Part shown: in pieces, positions 1-8,528 of the stretch | Layout: the number at the start of each line of letters is the position of its first letter | How positions within the stretch are numbered: the stretch's first letter is position 1 | NCBI RefSeq assembly: GCF_026191355.1 | Contig: NZ_JAPHOQ010000003.1 | Span: forward strand, 124,001 to 188,000 | Direction of reading: 5' to 3' | DNA: 64,000 nucleotides | From: Legionella sheltonii | GTDB taxonomy: Bacteria; Pseudomonadota; Gammaproteobacteria; Legionellales; Legionellaceae | Notes under the pieces: generated by a model | The model's input: the letters and a program-made list of their open reading frames with translations, nothing else | The model's database searches: none | Told to the model about the DNA's origin: nothing | Position numbers and translations under genes: made by a program

Positions 1-1175
1 AGCACCGATTTTGTTTGTCCTACGCCCGTGATGTCATCTCGTTCACCTTCAATTGCCAGAATAGAAGTATTCTTTATGTCCTGTAAACGCACATTATGTC
101 CGCGCGATTTGTAGCGTCCAGTAGTTAATAGTTTTTCTTGAAAAACTGTATTGATTGTTTGCATGTAAAATTCGGCGGTCAGATCCATAGTTGAAAAATA
201 TTCAAGGTAGAACTTGATTATCTTGAAGGCTGCTTCTTTTTGGTTGTCTGCATATCGATCGACTGCTTTTTGCAGTGATTCCATATGACGCTGAAAATTC
301 ATGCTCATAAAACCCGCAAGTTGCATAAATCCAGGATATACAAGACGCATTGCACCTGGAAAACGAGAGGGCACAATCGAGATGACATTTTGTTGAAACC
401 AATCGTCTCCTCTGGAAGAAGCTAATTCATTGACCGAAGTAGGTGATTGGCTCGTATCAATAGGTCCCCCGAGCAATATTGCTGTGCGAGGCAGGTTGGG
501 TGAATTATTGGTGGACATTAGAGCAACGGCAGCTAAAACCGGTACCGTCGGCTGACAAACTGCCATGACGTTTAAATTGGGTGCAAGTAAATTTAAATAG
601 GAAATAATGTAATCAATGAAATCATCCAAATCAAACGATCCTTCAATTAAGGGCACATCACGAGCATTTTTCCAGTCAGTAATATAGACATCGTACATAG
701 GAAGTAAATTTTTAACGGTATCTCGCAACAAGGTTGCATAGTGTCCGGACATTGGTGCGACGACGAGTAATTTGGGTAAATCCAAGTGTTCCGCATTTAC
801 TTTTTTAAAACGAATTAGGTTGCAAAAACTTTTTTTATTAATAATTTCTTCTTGGACATCGTAATATTCATCATGGATTTTCACTTCATTAATATCAAAT
901 TGGGGTTTATCGTAAACATTCGTAATAATATGAAATACATAGGAGTAACCGGATAACCTACGAAAATGACCTGAAGATGAATCCAATATTTTTTTCAACA
1001 CCTCTTGTCCTTCATTGGGCATATAAGGAATGTTAACGGGCAAATTAATATTGTCAGAAATTCTGCGAAGACGTTTCGCCATATGGTCAAAATAATCGGA
1101 GTAAGGCTGAAGCAAACGCATATTAAAATCATAGATATTGTAAAGATAACGATTATCAAGAGGGTGAAAATGCAT
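1..1175 (-). CDS. phaZ: Intracellular polyhydroxyalkanoate depolymerase, C-terminus off the window
   Basis: This gene is read on the minus strand from ATG at 1175 and runs off the left edge after about 391 codons, so the C-terminus is missing. The protein matches the intracellular PhaZ family (Cupriavidus PhaZ1 type): an N-terminal region with the conserved phrase KPFC/KSFCNLIRFK, then APMSGHYATLLRDTV, YITDWKNARDVP and the CQPTVPVLAA segment that carries the catalytic cysteine, followed by GGPID and VYPGFMQLAGF. The enzyme hydrolyses stored poly-3-hydroxybutyrate granules in the cytoplasm, a carbon reserve important for long-term survival of Legionella. PhaB, which acts in polymer synthesis, lies 3 kb away. 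An IS3 element sits about 145 bp upstream of the start, near or in the promoter region. The family call is firm; the symbol is by family. Confidence 0.88.
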   Translation of the reverse strand, partial: MHFHPLDNRYLYNIYDFNMRLLQPYSDYFDHMAKRLRRISDNINLPVNIPYMPNEGQEVLKKILDSSSGHFRRLSGYSYVFHIITNVYDKPQFDINEVKIHDEYYDVQEEIINKKSFCNLIRFKKVNAEHLDLPKLLVVAPMSGHYATLLRDTVKNLLPMYDVYITDWKNARDVPLIEGSFDLDDFIDYIISYLNLLAPNLNVMAVCQPTVPVLAAVALMSTNNSPNLPRTAILLGGPIDTSQSPTSVNELASSRGDDWFQQNVISIVPSRFPGAMRLVYPGFMQLAGFMSMNFQRHMESLQKAVDRYADNQKEAAFKIIKFYLEYFSTMDLTAEFYMQTINTVFQEKLLTTGRYKSRGHNVRLQDIKNTSILAIEGERDDITGVGQTKSV

Positions 1176-1357
1176 AGAAGTGCCTCACATATTTTAGAAA
1201 GATGCGAAAAAATGGTGCATCACAATATTAAATTAATACACACAAAATTCTAAAATAGCAAATTCCAATTGAGTGGATTGGTGATATAGGCGCGGTTTTT
1301 TGGACGAAAAAAGGTAATTTTTAAGAGCTATTCTTCTAAGTAACAGAGGAGAATAGA

Positions 1358-1651
1358 ATGAGCAAAAAAAGAAACTATTACACGGCATCAAAAAAATCAA
1401 AGATAGCAGTTGCGGCAATTGAAGGAAAATTGACTCAGGCTCAACTGACCAGCGAATACGGTGTGCATCCTACCCAAATTAAAGCATGGAAGCAAACAGC
1501 ATTGCAGGCTATTTCAGATGCTTTTTCCAATTCTCATGATAAGGATAAAAAAGAGCAAGCCGAGCTTGTTGGTGCTTTGTATGAGGAAATTGGTCGACTT
1601 CAAGCCCAATTATCATGGTTAAAAAAAAAGACTGCCACTGAGCTTGGATGA
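1358..1651 (+). CDS. IS3-family transposase OrfA (helix-turn-helix protein)
   Basis: This 97-residue basic protein has the IS3 OrfA layout: a helix-turn-helix in the first 60 residues (phrases KSKIAVAAIEGKLTQAQL and YGVHPTQIKAWKQ) and a C-terminal leucine-zipper-like helix (EEIGRLQAQLSWLKKK). OrfA binds the element ends and regulates transposition. A Shine-Dalgarno (AGAGGAG) precedes the ATG. Its 3' end overlaps OrfB by 8 nt, and an A9 run (TTAAAAAAAAAG, 1619-1630) lies just before the overlap, the usual place for programmed frameshifting in this family. Confidence 0.88.
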   Translation: MSKKRNYYTASKKSKIAVAAIEGKLTQAQLTSEYGVHPTQIKAWKQTALQAISDAFSNSHDKDKKEQAELVGALYEEIGRLQAQLSWLKKKTATELG

Positions 1652-2489
1652 AAAGCGTAAGCTGATTGATAGCAACGCTGAAATATCAATCCGAGAACAA
1701 TGCATGCTACTCGGATTGAGTATTTCCAGTTATTATTACAAAGCGTCTCCTATATCAGCAGAGGACGAGCGGCTCATGGCGCTGTTAGACGAGCATTATC
1801 TCCAGTATCCATGTGAAGGTAAAGTGAAGCGCGCACAATGGTTGTCCCTTGAAGTTGGCTATCCTGTTGGTAAACGACGCATCAAGAGACTCATGGAGGC
1901 TATGGGATTAGAAACCGTCTACCCAAAGCCAAATACAAGCGTTCCCAATAAAGAGCACACCGTGTACCCCTATCTATTACGTGACATCGATATCACTAAG
2001 CCTAATCAGGTCTGGGCTGCTGATATTACCTACGTGCGTATGAAGGGAGGCCATGTTTACTTGGTTGCCATCATGGACTGGTATAGTCGGTATGTGCTTC
2101 AATGGGCGGTGTCCCCAACATTAGAAGCAGAATTTTGTGTAGAGGCGCTAAAAAACGCGTTATTACAGGGGCGGTGTGATATTTTTAATACCGATCAGGG
2201 TGCTCAGTTCACGTCTAATGATTGGATCAATACCTTGAAGGCCCACAAAATCTCTATCAGTATGGATGGGCGCGGCCGATACCTCGATAATATTTTCATA
2301 GAACGTTTATGGCGCAGTGTTAAGCAAGAAAAACTCTATCGGTATGATTTCGAAACAATCGAAGAGATAGAGCTGGAATTAGCTGAGTATTTTGAATATT
2401 ATAACAACCGAAGACTCCATCAGTCTTTTGGATATTTAACACCAGCTCAAGTGTATTTCGGACACCCTAGTACGGTTTCTAAAACATAG
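1644..2489 (+). CDS. IS3-family transposase OrfB (DDE integrase core)
   Basis: This 281-residue protein has an N-terminal HTH_21-like region (about 40-100) and an rve integrase core. The DDE triad is visible as WAADITYV, FNTDQGAQF and ERLWRSVKQE. The C-terminal YYNNRRLHQSFGYLTPAQVYF phrase is typical of IS3 OrfB. The open frame begins at TTG 1644 within OrfA and lies in the +1 (equivalently -2) frame relative to OrfA, whereas most IS3 elements use -1; an in-frame TAA at 1620 limits upstream extension. It may be translated by reinitiation at TTG or as a fusion through slippage on the A-run. The ORF is intact, so the element may still be active. Confidence 0.9.
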   Translation: MDEKRKLIDSNAEISIREQCMLLGLSISSYYYKASPISAEDERLMALLDEHYLQYPCEGKVKRAQWLSLEVGYPVGKRRIKRLMEAMGLETVYPKPNTSVPNKEHTVYPYLLRDIDITKPNQVWAADITYVRMKGGHVYLVAIMDWYSRYVLQWAVSPTLEAEFCVEALKNALLQGRCDIFNTDQGAQFTSNDWINTLKAHKISISMDGRGRYLDNIFIERLWRSVKQEKLYRYDFETIEEIELELAEYFEYYNNRRLHQSFGYLTPAQVYFGHPSTVSKT

Positions 2490-2500
2490 TTCGGTGTGTC

Positions 2501-2578
2501 ATGGCTTACCCACAGGGTCCACAGGCCTATCCGAGACGATGAAGGCTCTACTGGCCTATGGACTTGTGGATAAGCCAT
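2501..2578. repeat. Long imperfect hairpin inside the IS3 right end
   Basis: Arms 2501-2527 and 2553-2578 pair as ATGGCTTA(C/T)CCACA... against ...TGTGGATAAGCCAT, with one gap and about three mismatches and a 25-nt loop. It lies between the OrfB stop and the terminal inverted repeat. It may be a terminator, a protection against read-through, or part of the transposase binding region. Confidence 0.7.
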
Positions 2579-2682
2579 TCTGTGAGAGCAGGAGTTAATA
2601 AACCAATTCGGAATAGCTCTTATTTTTCCTGAATTTTGTTCCAGATTACCAGACCTAGATTATGGCGATCGATACAGTTCCT

Positions 2683-3861
2683 TTAGGGTTTTACCCAATT
2701 TTGGGAGTAATAATAATAGTCTCTGATTTCCTGTTGAATCTCAGTTGCTGATATTCCTACTTTAAATTGCATGAGAAGCATTTTGACGCTATCAAGACGT
2801 TGCTGAAGAATAGTCACTAAAGAATGTGAGTTTTTCTCTGGCTTCCCATAAAATTCTGTATTTAAATGAGATTTCAAATCGCTTGTTTGTATCGAGGAAT
2901 CTAAAGTAATTGCGCTCAATGATTGTAATAAGGCGTCTTCTAATAAATGAGGATCTTGAGCCATGTTTTTCTCCGCTGTGGTAATTGCCTCACAAAAACC
3001 TTCAAGCATGGAGCGGCTAATTATATCTTCTTGAGACATATCAAATAAATCAGCAATTATTGTATGAGGTAAAAGAGGGGCAACCAATTTATCAAAAGGT
3101 AAGGCATACCCATGACGATAATGTTCACGATAGTTTTGTCCCAAGAATGAATAAGCTACTTTTTTAGTTGGATAAAAATCAGGATCATCAAAAGCCAGTG
3201 TATCTGTATGTCTTCCCTTATAACTTAGAGTGCCTCCACAACCAAAATCAACAATAGCAGCTCGCCTTACATGATTTTTATCCTCACAATAGCCTGAATT
3301 GAGTAATTTGGAATTTAATAAATCCCATAAATTAAAAACGAGTGCTACTGCGTACAATTGGCCTAGAAATCGTGCTTCTTCAGAGGTAAGTGATAAATCA
3401 TCGCGTTTAGGTAATTGTTCGCGTTCGAATAATGGTTTCGTTTTGACTGCTTCTTTTTGCGATAAAAATTCAGAAAAACTATTGATGAATTTTGAAATGA
3501 CACCAATGGATTTGTCTTTATCGACATGTAGATAATTTTCAGGGACTTCTATAATCCCCTCAAACATTTTTTTTGCCATCCGCGGAATTAAAATTTCCAG
3601 AAAGGCACTTTCAAGTTTAATTGAAAAAATATGTTCCATGGTGTCAAAGGAGGGTTTTTGCAGTTCCTGATGAGAAAGATATCCTTTAAATACGTCTTCT
3701 ATCGTTAAAACATCTGGCTTTTTAATCAGATAATAGGCCCCAAATTGATCACGTAATATTCTTTTTTCAGTGATTCCCTTTGATAAAGAGGAAGCTATTT
3801 TATCAGGCAGCTTTTCTTTTTTTACTTCTTTGAGCTCAATATCATGATGAAGCGTTGGCAT
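2683..3861 (-). CDS. Kinase-fold protein, candidate Dot/Icm effector
   Basis: This is a 392-residue soluble protein with no signal peptide or membrane span. I recognise no close named homologue, but its motif order resembles the HipA/PI4-kinase-like atypical kinase fold. It has a glycine-rich start and candidate ATP lysine (QFGAYYLIKK, near residue 45), a helix with ESAFLEIL, a catalytic-loop-like NLWDLLNSKLL phrase (D..xN, residues about 180-190), and AAIVDFGCGG as the Mg-binding DFG. Legionella encodes several effectors of this fold. The gene stands alone with its own 5' region of 320 bp. Kinase activity and secretion are inferences; what is seen is the motif order. Confidence 0.5.
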   Translation of the reverse strand: MPTLHHDIELKEVKKEKLPDKIASSLSKGITEKRILRDQFGAYYLIKKPDVLTIEDVFKGYLSHQELQKPSFDTMEHIFSIKLESAFLEILIPRMAKKMFEGIIEVPENYLHVDKDKSIGVISKFINSFSEFLSQKEAVKTKPLFEREQLPKRDDLSLTSEEARFLGQLYAVALVFNLWDLLNSKLLNSGYCEDKNHVRRAAIVDFGCGGTLSYKGRHTDTLAFDDPDFYPTKKVAYSFLGQNYREHYRHGYALPFDKLVAPLLPHTIIADLFDMSQEDIISRSMLEGFCEAITTAEKNMAQDPHLLEDALLQSLSAITLDSSIQTSDLKSHLNTEFYGKPEKNSHSLVTILQQRLDSVKMLLMQFKVGISATEIQQEIRDYYYYSQNWVKP

Positions 3862-4184
3862 GATTATCTCCTACAAAAAAAGTAATGGACGTAGGGGCTA
3901 TTTACAATCCTACTATTTTGGCTCAAGCCAGCGAATTGAAAACAGTCCATATTGTTGTTGGTTATTTATTTCATACTAAACTTATCGTTGAGTAAAAAAT
4001 GCTTTATTATTTTCATCTTATTACACAAAGAATGAAAAGGGCACTATTTTAGCTTGGCTGTGTCCGCTGATAGAGAATAAATCGATGGTAAATATAAAAT
4101 GCTCTTAAAGAGGTTGGAAGCCCCCAAACACTAGAGCGAATTTTTAGGAACCGTAGTTGGAAGAATAGATGAAGATGCTCGGCG
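3862..4184. other. Intergenic region, no gene seen
   Basis: This 323-bp AT-rich stretch lies between the start of the kinase-like gene and the stop of phaB, both on the minus strand. It must hold the promoter of the kinase-like gene. I see no convincing ORF, repeat or strong hairpin; a frame across 4049-4246 is only a shadow that overlaps the phaB 3' end. Confidence 0.5.
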
Positions 4185-4925
4185 CTACATATATTGGCCC
4201 CCATTGATATCCAGGTTAGAACCTGTGATAAATCCCGCATTTTCACTCACTAAAAAAGATACTGCGTTGGCAATTTCTTCAGGTTTTCCAAGGCGTCCTA
4301 TAGGAATGCTCTTGGTAATTTTATCAATGACTTCTTTTTTCATAGTGGTCAGCATTGAAGTTTCAATATAACCGGGAGAAATAGTATTCACGGTGATCCC
4401 TTTATTTGCAACTTCCAGCGCTAAACTCTTGGTGAATCCAAATAAAGCGGATTTGGTTGCAGCATAGTTGCATTGACCTAATTGTCCTTTTCGGCCATTA
4501 ACGGATGAAATACTCACAATACGCCCGAAATTTTTTTCTATCATGAAAGGAAGTACATTACGGGTGATATTGAATGTGCTTGTTAAATTGGCATCAATTA
4601 CTTGTTGCCAATGATGTGGTTCCATTTTTTTTAGACTGACATCGCAGGTAGATCCGGCGTTATTTACTAAAATATCAATACGACCAAAGCGTTCTATAAT
4701 TGAGTTTGTAATTGCTTCACAATCAGAAAAATTGACTAGGTTTGCAAAGAGAACTTCAATATTATAACCTGCTTTTTTTTGCAGGGTTTGCCATTGCAAT
4801 ACTTCGTCATGTTTGCCATTCTTAAAGTAACAGCCAACAACCTTATAATTTGCTGCGAGACGTCTGCAAATTGCAGTACCTATCCCTCCAGTGCCACCGG
4901 TAACAACTGCTACTTTTTTTTCCAT
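4185..4925 (-). CDS. phaB: Acetoacetyl-CoA reductase (SDR family)
   Basis: This 246-residue short-chain dehydrogenase has the length of PhaB. It shows the Rossmann motif TGGTGGIG near residue 10, NNAG, the catalytic Ser in SISSVNG, and YAATK with Tyr and Lys. The segment VNGRKGQLGQCNYAATKSAL is very like PhaB/FabG and the ending ITGSNLDINGGQYM is typical of PhaB. It reduces acetoacetyl-CoA to (R)-3-hydroxybutyryl-CoA with NADPH for polyhydroxybutyrate synthesis in the cytoplasm. The synthase is not visible in the window, but phaZ lies 3 kb away. A Shine-Dalgarno (AGGAGG) stands upstream of the ATG. FabG is the main alternative; sequence phrases favour PhaB. Confidence 0.88.
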   Translation of the reverse strand: MEKKVAVVTGGTGGIGTAICRRLAANYKVVGCYFKNGKHDEVLQWQTLQKKAGYNIEVLFANLVNFSDCEAITNSIIERFGRIDILVNNAGSTCDVSLKKMEPHHWQQVIDANLTSTFNITRNVLPFMIEKNFGRIVSISSVNGRKGQLGQCNYAATKSALFGFTKSLALEVANKGITVNTISPGYIETSMLTTMKKEVIDKITKSIPIGRLGKPEEIANAVSFLVSENAGFITGSNLDINGGQYM

Positions 4926-5245
4926 AAATAAACCTCCTGCTAAAAAATTGGATGTTTTTTCTATTTGCTCAATTAAATTGTTTTGTTATTATTCAAATCG
5001 TAATCGTAATATGACTAATGGGGTTTACACAGCTGAGGTAAACCCTAATAAACTCAAAAACCTCAGTGCGTCACAATAGATAAAAAAACTGCTAAAATTA
5101 TAATAAGAGTGAATTTTTGTGATGAAGGAACCGGAGTTATCAAGACAACGAGCCCATTGTAATTGGATTCTGTTTGGGAATAGCAATATCCTGTTGTATG
5201 AATTACTTGTTTTCAACTTAGTACTCATTCACTAAGGAAATAGAG
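4926..5245. promoter_or_regulatory. Divergent intergenic region phaB/response regulator with a hairpin
   Basis: This 320-bp region must carry the promoters of both divergent genes. It contains a perfect 8-bp inverted repeat GGGTTTAC/GTAAACCC at 5021-5028 and 5038-5045 with a 9-nt spacer and no T-run, so an operator or a leader hairpin is more likely than a terminator. A 37-codon frame from ATG near 5121 to 5234 has no ribosome-binding site and I do not call it a gene. Confidence 0.4.
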
Positions 5246-5890
5246 ATGGATTTCACCGATGCTGCAGTTTTTATCGTAGATGATGATCCTGAGCTTTGCC
5301 AAGCGCTTCGTTGGTTATTTGAATCAGTAAACATCCCCGTATACACCTACAGTAATGCGAAGGAGTTTCTTGAACATTATGATATGAAGCAAAGAGGGTG
5401 CTTGATTATTGATGTGCGTATGCCAGTCATGAGTGGATTGGAGTTACTAGAGCAGCATCTGAATGTATCAAAAACGCAACTTTTAGTGATTATGATTACC
5501 GGTTATGGTGATATTCCAATGGTTGTTCGTGCAATGAAAGCCGGAGCATCCGATTTTATTCTTAAACCAGTGAATCATCAGCATTTACTTGAAATTACGC
5601 AAAAATTGCTTAAAAAAACGTATAATTATCCTCTCCAATCGCAATCTGATTTTTTTGAACGTCTTGAACGACTAACCAAACGTGAGCGCCAAGTGATGGA
5701 TTTTGTTATTGAGGGAAAATTAAATAAGCAAATTGCTCATGAGCTTGATATATCTATATCCACTGTAGAAGTTCATCGTGCAAATGTCATGCGGAAAATG
5801 GAGGCTAAGACATTGGCTGAGCTCATTAAAATTAATCTAATCCACACGCTTAATGGTGATAATTCTAATACTTTAGGTGAGATGCAATAA
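5246..5890 (+). CDS. FixJ/LuxR-type response regulator
   Basis: This 214-residue protein has an N-terminal receiver domain (about 1-120) with the acidic pair VDDDPE, the phospho-acceptor Asp in LIIDVRMPVMSG, the Thr in MITGYGDIPM and the Lys in ILKPVN. The C-terminal LuxR/GerE helix-turn-helix (about 150-205) is LTKRERQVMDFVIEGKLNKQIAHELDISISTVEVHR. FixJ-type regulators are phosphorylated by a histidine kinase and activate transcription. No partner kinase is adjacent, so it is an orphan here; the hybrid kinase 17 kb away is not an evident partner. Divergence from phaB suggests but does not show control of PHB genes. A Shine-Dalgarno (AAGGAAA) precedes the ATG. Confidence 0.88.
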   Translation: MDFTDAAVFIVDDDPELCQALRWLFESVNIPVYTYSNAKEFLEHYDMKQRGCLIIDVRMPVMSGLELLEQHLNVSKTQLLVIMITGYGDIPMVVRAMKAGASDFILKPVNHQHLLEITQKLLKKTYNYPLQSQSDFFERLERLTKRERQVMDFVIEGKLNKQIAHELDISISTVEVHRANVMRKMEAKTLAELIKINLIHTLNGDNSNTLGEMQ

Positions 5891-6041
5891 AATAACATTT
5901 TTTTGTAAAACACTTCACTTACTCCAGGTTTTCATAATTTCCAATCAAGAAGTGTGTCATAAACAACCAACATGGTAAAATAACTTTTTATCTGGGTAAC
6001 AAAAGGATATTATTTGTTTTTTGTAAGTTAAGGAGTAAACC

Positions 6042-6593
6042 ATGTCAAAATTTCCAAATAGAACTGCTTTTGAACTGCGTCAATATTTTAAACAATTGAC
6101 CTTGGGCCAATTACTCGAGATTAACCGCTCATACGGACCCCATTTTGAGCAGTTGGAAGAACGAATTGATCGCTGCAATCAAAACATAGTAGATGCGCAA
6201 GAACGTTTGGAGCGGCTTAAGGAAAGAAATCAAGCGCATCAAAATAATTATGACACCGTAGAAACTTCCGAAGCAGCATATCGCGCGCAGTTAAATAGCG
6301 TACTTGCAGATTCCAGCAGGACTGGTCGTTTTCTTGGAAGACAAGCGGCGGGTGCTTCACCGATGGAGCAGTATGATTCTCAAAAGTTGTATTTAGACAC
6401 CGAAATTTCAAATCAATCTGAACATATTGATAATTTGAATCAGCTTTTGACTGCCTTAGAGCAAAAGAAAACAGATGCGGTTTCTGAATTAAGAATTTTA
6501 AATCGAGTTATTACAGAAAAGAGAGCCGAAATTTTAAATCAGGTTACCCCAGAAGCGAGTGAATATAATACTGAACGGGCTCATAGAATGTAG
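6042..6593 (+). CDS. Hypothetical coiled-coil protein
   Basis: I do not recognise this 183-residue protein. Residues about 35-75 and 115-170 are strongly heptad-like and charged (EQLEERIDRCNQNIVDAQERLERLKER; SEHIDNLNQLLTALEQKK), separated by a Gly/Ser-containing link (about 90-110). There is no signal peptide or membrane span. A clear Shine-Dalgarno (AAGGAG) stands 7 nt before the ATG. It is monocistronic, with a preceding 150-bp region that includes a T-rich stretch. A structural or effector role is possible, but nothing in the sequence decides this. Confidence 0.7.
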   Translation: MSKFPNRTAFELRQYFKQLTLGQLLEINRSYGPHFEQLEERIDRCNQNIVDAQERLERLKERNQAHQNNYDTVETSEAAYRAQLNSVLADSSRTGRFLGRQAAGASPMEQYDSQKLYLDTEISNQSEHIDNLNQLLTALEQKKTDAVSELRILNRVITEKRAEILNQVTPEASEYNTERAHRM

Positions 6594-6599
6594 CAAATG

Positions 6600-6725
6600 C
6601 CCAACTCCGTCATCTTGATGAATTTCGAGCCATGGGTTGGAGATCCTTCACTACGTTCGGGATGACGTGTCACGAACCCCGTCATCCTGGAGCGTGCGAC
6701 TGTGACATTTTATGATCCAGGAGAG
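6600..6725. repeat. Degenerate REP-like intergenic repeat
   Basis: The stretch holds CCGTCATCTTGATG, GATCCTTCACTACGTTCGGG followed by ATGACG, and a second CCCGTCATCCTGGAGCG. These are variants of the widespread GTCATCC...GGATGACG extragenic repeat in both orientations. It lies between two convergent genes and may also act as a transcription stop. A related element occurs at 9595-9680. Confidence 0.55.
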
Positions 6726-6726
6726 C

Positions 6727-7617
6727 CTATTCTAAAATATCTTCAGTATATATAAAATTGTCCTTTGCTTTCTTCATTAATATCTTAAACTGTTGTAAAT
6801 GTTTTTCAGTTGTTGTTGAGGAATGTAAAACAAACTCTGAAACACATAACGCAAAGATAAGCCTTCGTAGGTCCCAAATTGTTTCTTGGAAAAGGTCGAC
6901 CCTTCTTTTGGTTTCGGCACTGATTTTTACCTCAAGTTTCAAGTTCTCAGAACTAATTGCGATAGGAGCACAATGTTTAATGACTTGGCCACGCAATTTT
7001 TCAACAAAAATAAAGGTATTAATTTTTTTAGCTCGGCATTTGACGATTTGCTGCATGGTATCGTTAAAAAAATTGTATACCATCATTTGGTGAAATAAAT
7101 AAAGTTTTTGTGAATAACGATAGGCTTGAAATAAAAAATAATCGCCAACCAAAACAATAAAAACGCCAATCAGCGTACATATCCCTCGATTCAGTACCAT
7201 TTCAAATGGCCCCTCGGGGGAGTTTGCGTCGGTTGTTTGCGCTAAAAGCAAAAAAACGACAAGCGTAATGAAAAAAACACTGATATCGTACCGTTTTGTA
7301 TTTAATGCTGTGACAGCTAATCCAATGATCGCGACAATAAATACAATCGGGATTATTCGATAATTTACCTGCATTAGATAAATCAAGGGAATTAAAACTA
7401 ACAATGCGGCAAAAGTACCCCCAATACGATGGATGGCTCTTCTAATAATTAACCCAGGTTCGATTCCCGCACTGACCATAATGACGGTCAGCAAAACCCA
7501 CCACTTGTGAGGAATAGTCGTAAATAAATAAACCCACATGGCGACCATAAACATAATTGTCAATTGAGTAAACCGTGCGTAATCAAGCTTCTTTTTTAGT
7601 TTTTCCGCAGTGAGCAT
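6727..7617 (-). CDS. FUSC-family efflux transporter, C-terminal half (AaeB-like)
   Basis: This 296-residue membrane protein has about six hydrophobic segments in residues 15-165, followed by a soluble, helical C-terminal domain. It corresponds to the second membrane module of fusaric-acid-resistance/AaeB transporters (for example HKWWVLLTVIMVSAGIEPG, then AIHRIGGTFAALL, the FUSC-typical R.xGTxxG phrase). Its first 22 bases overlap the gene encoding the first half, so the two are translationally coupled. The usual family member is one chain of about 650 residues; here two chains of about 310 and 296 sum to that length. It would export aromatic acids or other toxic organic compounds from the cytoplasm with the neighbouring HlyD and TolC proteins. 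The substrate is unknown. Confidence 0.75.
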   Translation of the reverse strand: MLTAEKLKKKLDYARFTQLTIMFMVAMWVYLFTTIPHKWWVLLTVIMVSAGIEPGLIIRRAIHRIGGTFAALLVLIPLIYLMQVNYRIIPIVFIVAIIGLAVTALNTKRYDISVFFITLVVFLLLAQTTDANSPEGPFEMVLNRGICTLIGVFIVLVGDYFLFQAYRYSQKLYLFHQMMVYNFFNDTMQQIVKCRAKKINTFIFVEKLRGQVIKHCAPIAISSENLKLEVKISAETKRRVDLFQETIWDLRRLIFALCVSEFVLHSSTTTEKHLQQFKILMKKAKDNFIYTEDILE

Positions 7618-8528
7618 AATTTATTCCAACGGAGAAAAGCCAGTTGCAGACAGCGGGCAATATAAAACTGCAATTGGGTTTTAGGGGCTACATATAAGGT
7701 CGGCGTGCCGCATGGAGTATAAGTATCCATATTATGTCTCAGCCGAGAAAGATTATTTTTGACGCCATGCCAAAATAGTTCATTCTTGGTCTCATAATAT
7801 AGATTGTCCAAAGAATGTTGAATGTTTCGGATGTATACTGAAACCCGATAAGTTTGCATTATGTACTTCTTGGGAAGCAGTCGCCGATAATTTCGAACCA
7901 TTCCTAAATGTTGAATTTCTTCTCCTATAGGGCTTTTACGATCTTGATTAAGGGCCGAATCAATATCTTCTTCGAGGTATAAAATGAATTTTTGCAGCGC
8001 CTTATTCCATATGATCAAATACATATTGGGAAAAAATCTCAAACAAATTAAGGTCGTGGTTATTGATAACGCAGTGGATGAAATAAAACCATACGCCACC
8101 TCAAGATTTGCAGGTGGTTCGGTGCTTAGAACAACGGCTCCGGTAGCGATAAGCAGCATGGATAAACTTTTTAACGCATAGAAATATTTTAATACGCAAA
8201 AATAGGTTGCTGCGAAGACAAATATTGAAAAAAAGAAAAAGACGCCACGGAATGGGTAAACAAGATAAAAAGACACGCTAATGAGGATCACTGCAATTCC
8301 GATAAAAATCAGTAACCATTCCTTTTCTTTAAAGGTAGGTAGCACTGGCGCTTCATAGAGGGACAACAAAAGAAAAGGTGAAAAGAAAGCCAGAAAACTT
8401 ACGGGTTGAAATAACCAATAAACATACACTTGCACTGTCGCAACAACAAGAGACTTATAAAGAGTGATCCTTTGTAAGGCATATGGATCAACCCCATCAA
8501 GCCATTGCTCAAACTTTGATATAGACAT
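7596..8528 (-). CDS. FUSC-family efflux transporter, N-terminal half
   Basis: This protein of about 310 residues has roughly six membrane spans in the first 170 residues (phrases SLVVATVQVYVYWLF, FFSPFLLLSLYEAP, LLIFIGIAVILISVSFYLVYPF) and a long soluble tail with NYRRLLPKKY. It looks like the first membrane repeat of a FUSC/AaeB-type inner-membrane exporter, the second half being the next gene. I place the start at ATG 8528, not at an upstream TTG at 8543; the start overlaps the end of the HlyD-like gene by 20 bp. The split could be natural or an old frameshift that became two coupled ORFs. The tight packing of the whole operon argues that both halves are used. Confidence 0.75.
   Translation of the reverse strand: MSISKFEQWLDGVDPYALQRITLYKSLVVATVQVYVYWLFQPVSFLAFFSPFLLLSLYEAPVLPTFKEKEWLLIFIGIAVILISVSFYLVYPFRGVFFFFSIFVFAATYFCVLKYFYALKSLSMLLIATGAVVLSTEPPANLEVAYGFISSTALSITTTLICLRFFPNMYLIIWNKALQKFILYLEEDIDSALNQDRKSPIGEEIQHLGMVRNYRRLLPKKYIMQTYRVSVYIRNIQHSLDNLYYETKNELFWHGVKNNLSRLRHNMDTYTPCGTPTLYVAPKTQLQFYIARCLQLAFLRWNKLCSLRKN

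Larger units (their letters stand above)
1322..2622 (+). mobile_element. IS3-family insertion sequence
   Basis: Two transposase ORFs (orfA, orfB) are bracketed by a perfect 12-bp inverted repeat TAAGAGCTATTC at 1322-1333 and its complement at 2611-2622. TTTT flanks both outer edges and could be a 4-bp target duplication, but the flanks are T-rich, so the exact ends may differ by a few bases. The element is about 1.3 kb, the usual IS3 size. It sits between the phaZ promoter region and the 3' end of the kinase-like gene. A large imperfect hairpin lies between the orfB stop and the right end. Confidence 0.8.

Noticed and set aside
1005..1253. Open frame on the plus strand over the phaZ start region
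   Set aside because: It is antisense to clear phaZ coding sequence and has no family features.
4049..4246. Minus-strand frame past phaB
   Set aside because: Overlaps the phaB 3' end in another frame; no ribosome-binding site or recognisable product.
5121..5234. 37-codon frame upstream of the response regulator
   Set aside because: No Shine-Dalgarno and no recognisable protein; likely chance in a leader region.
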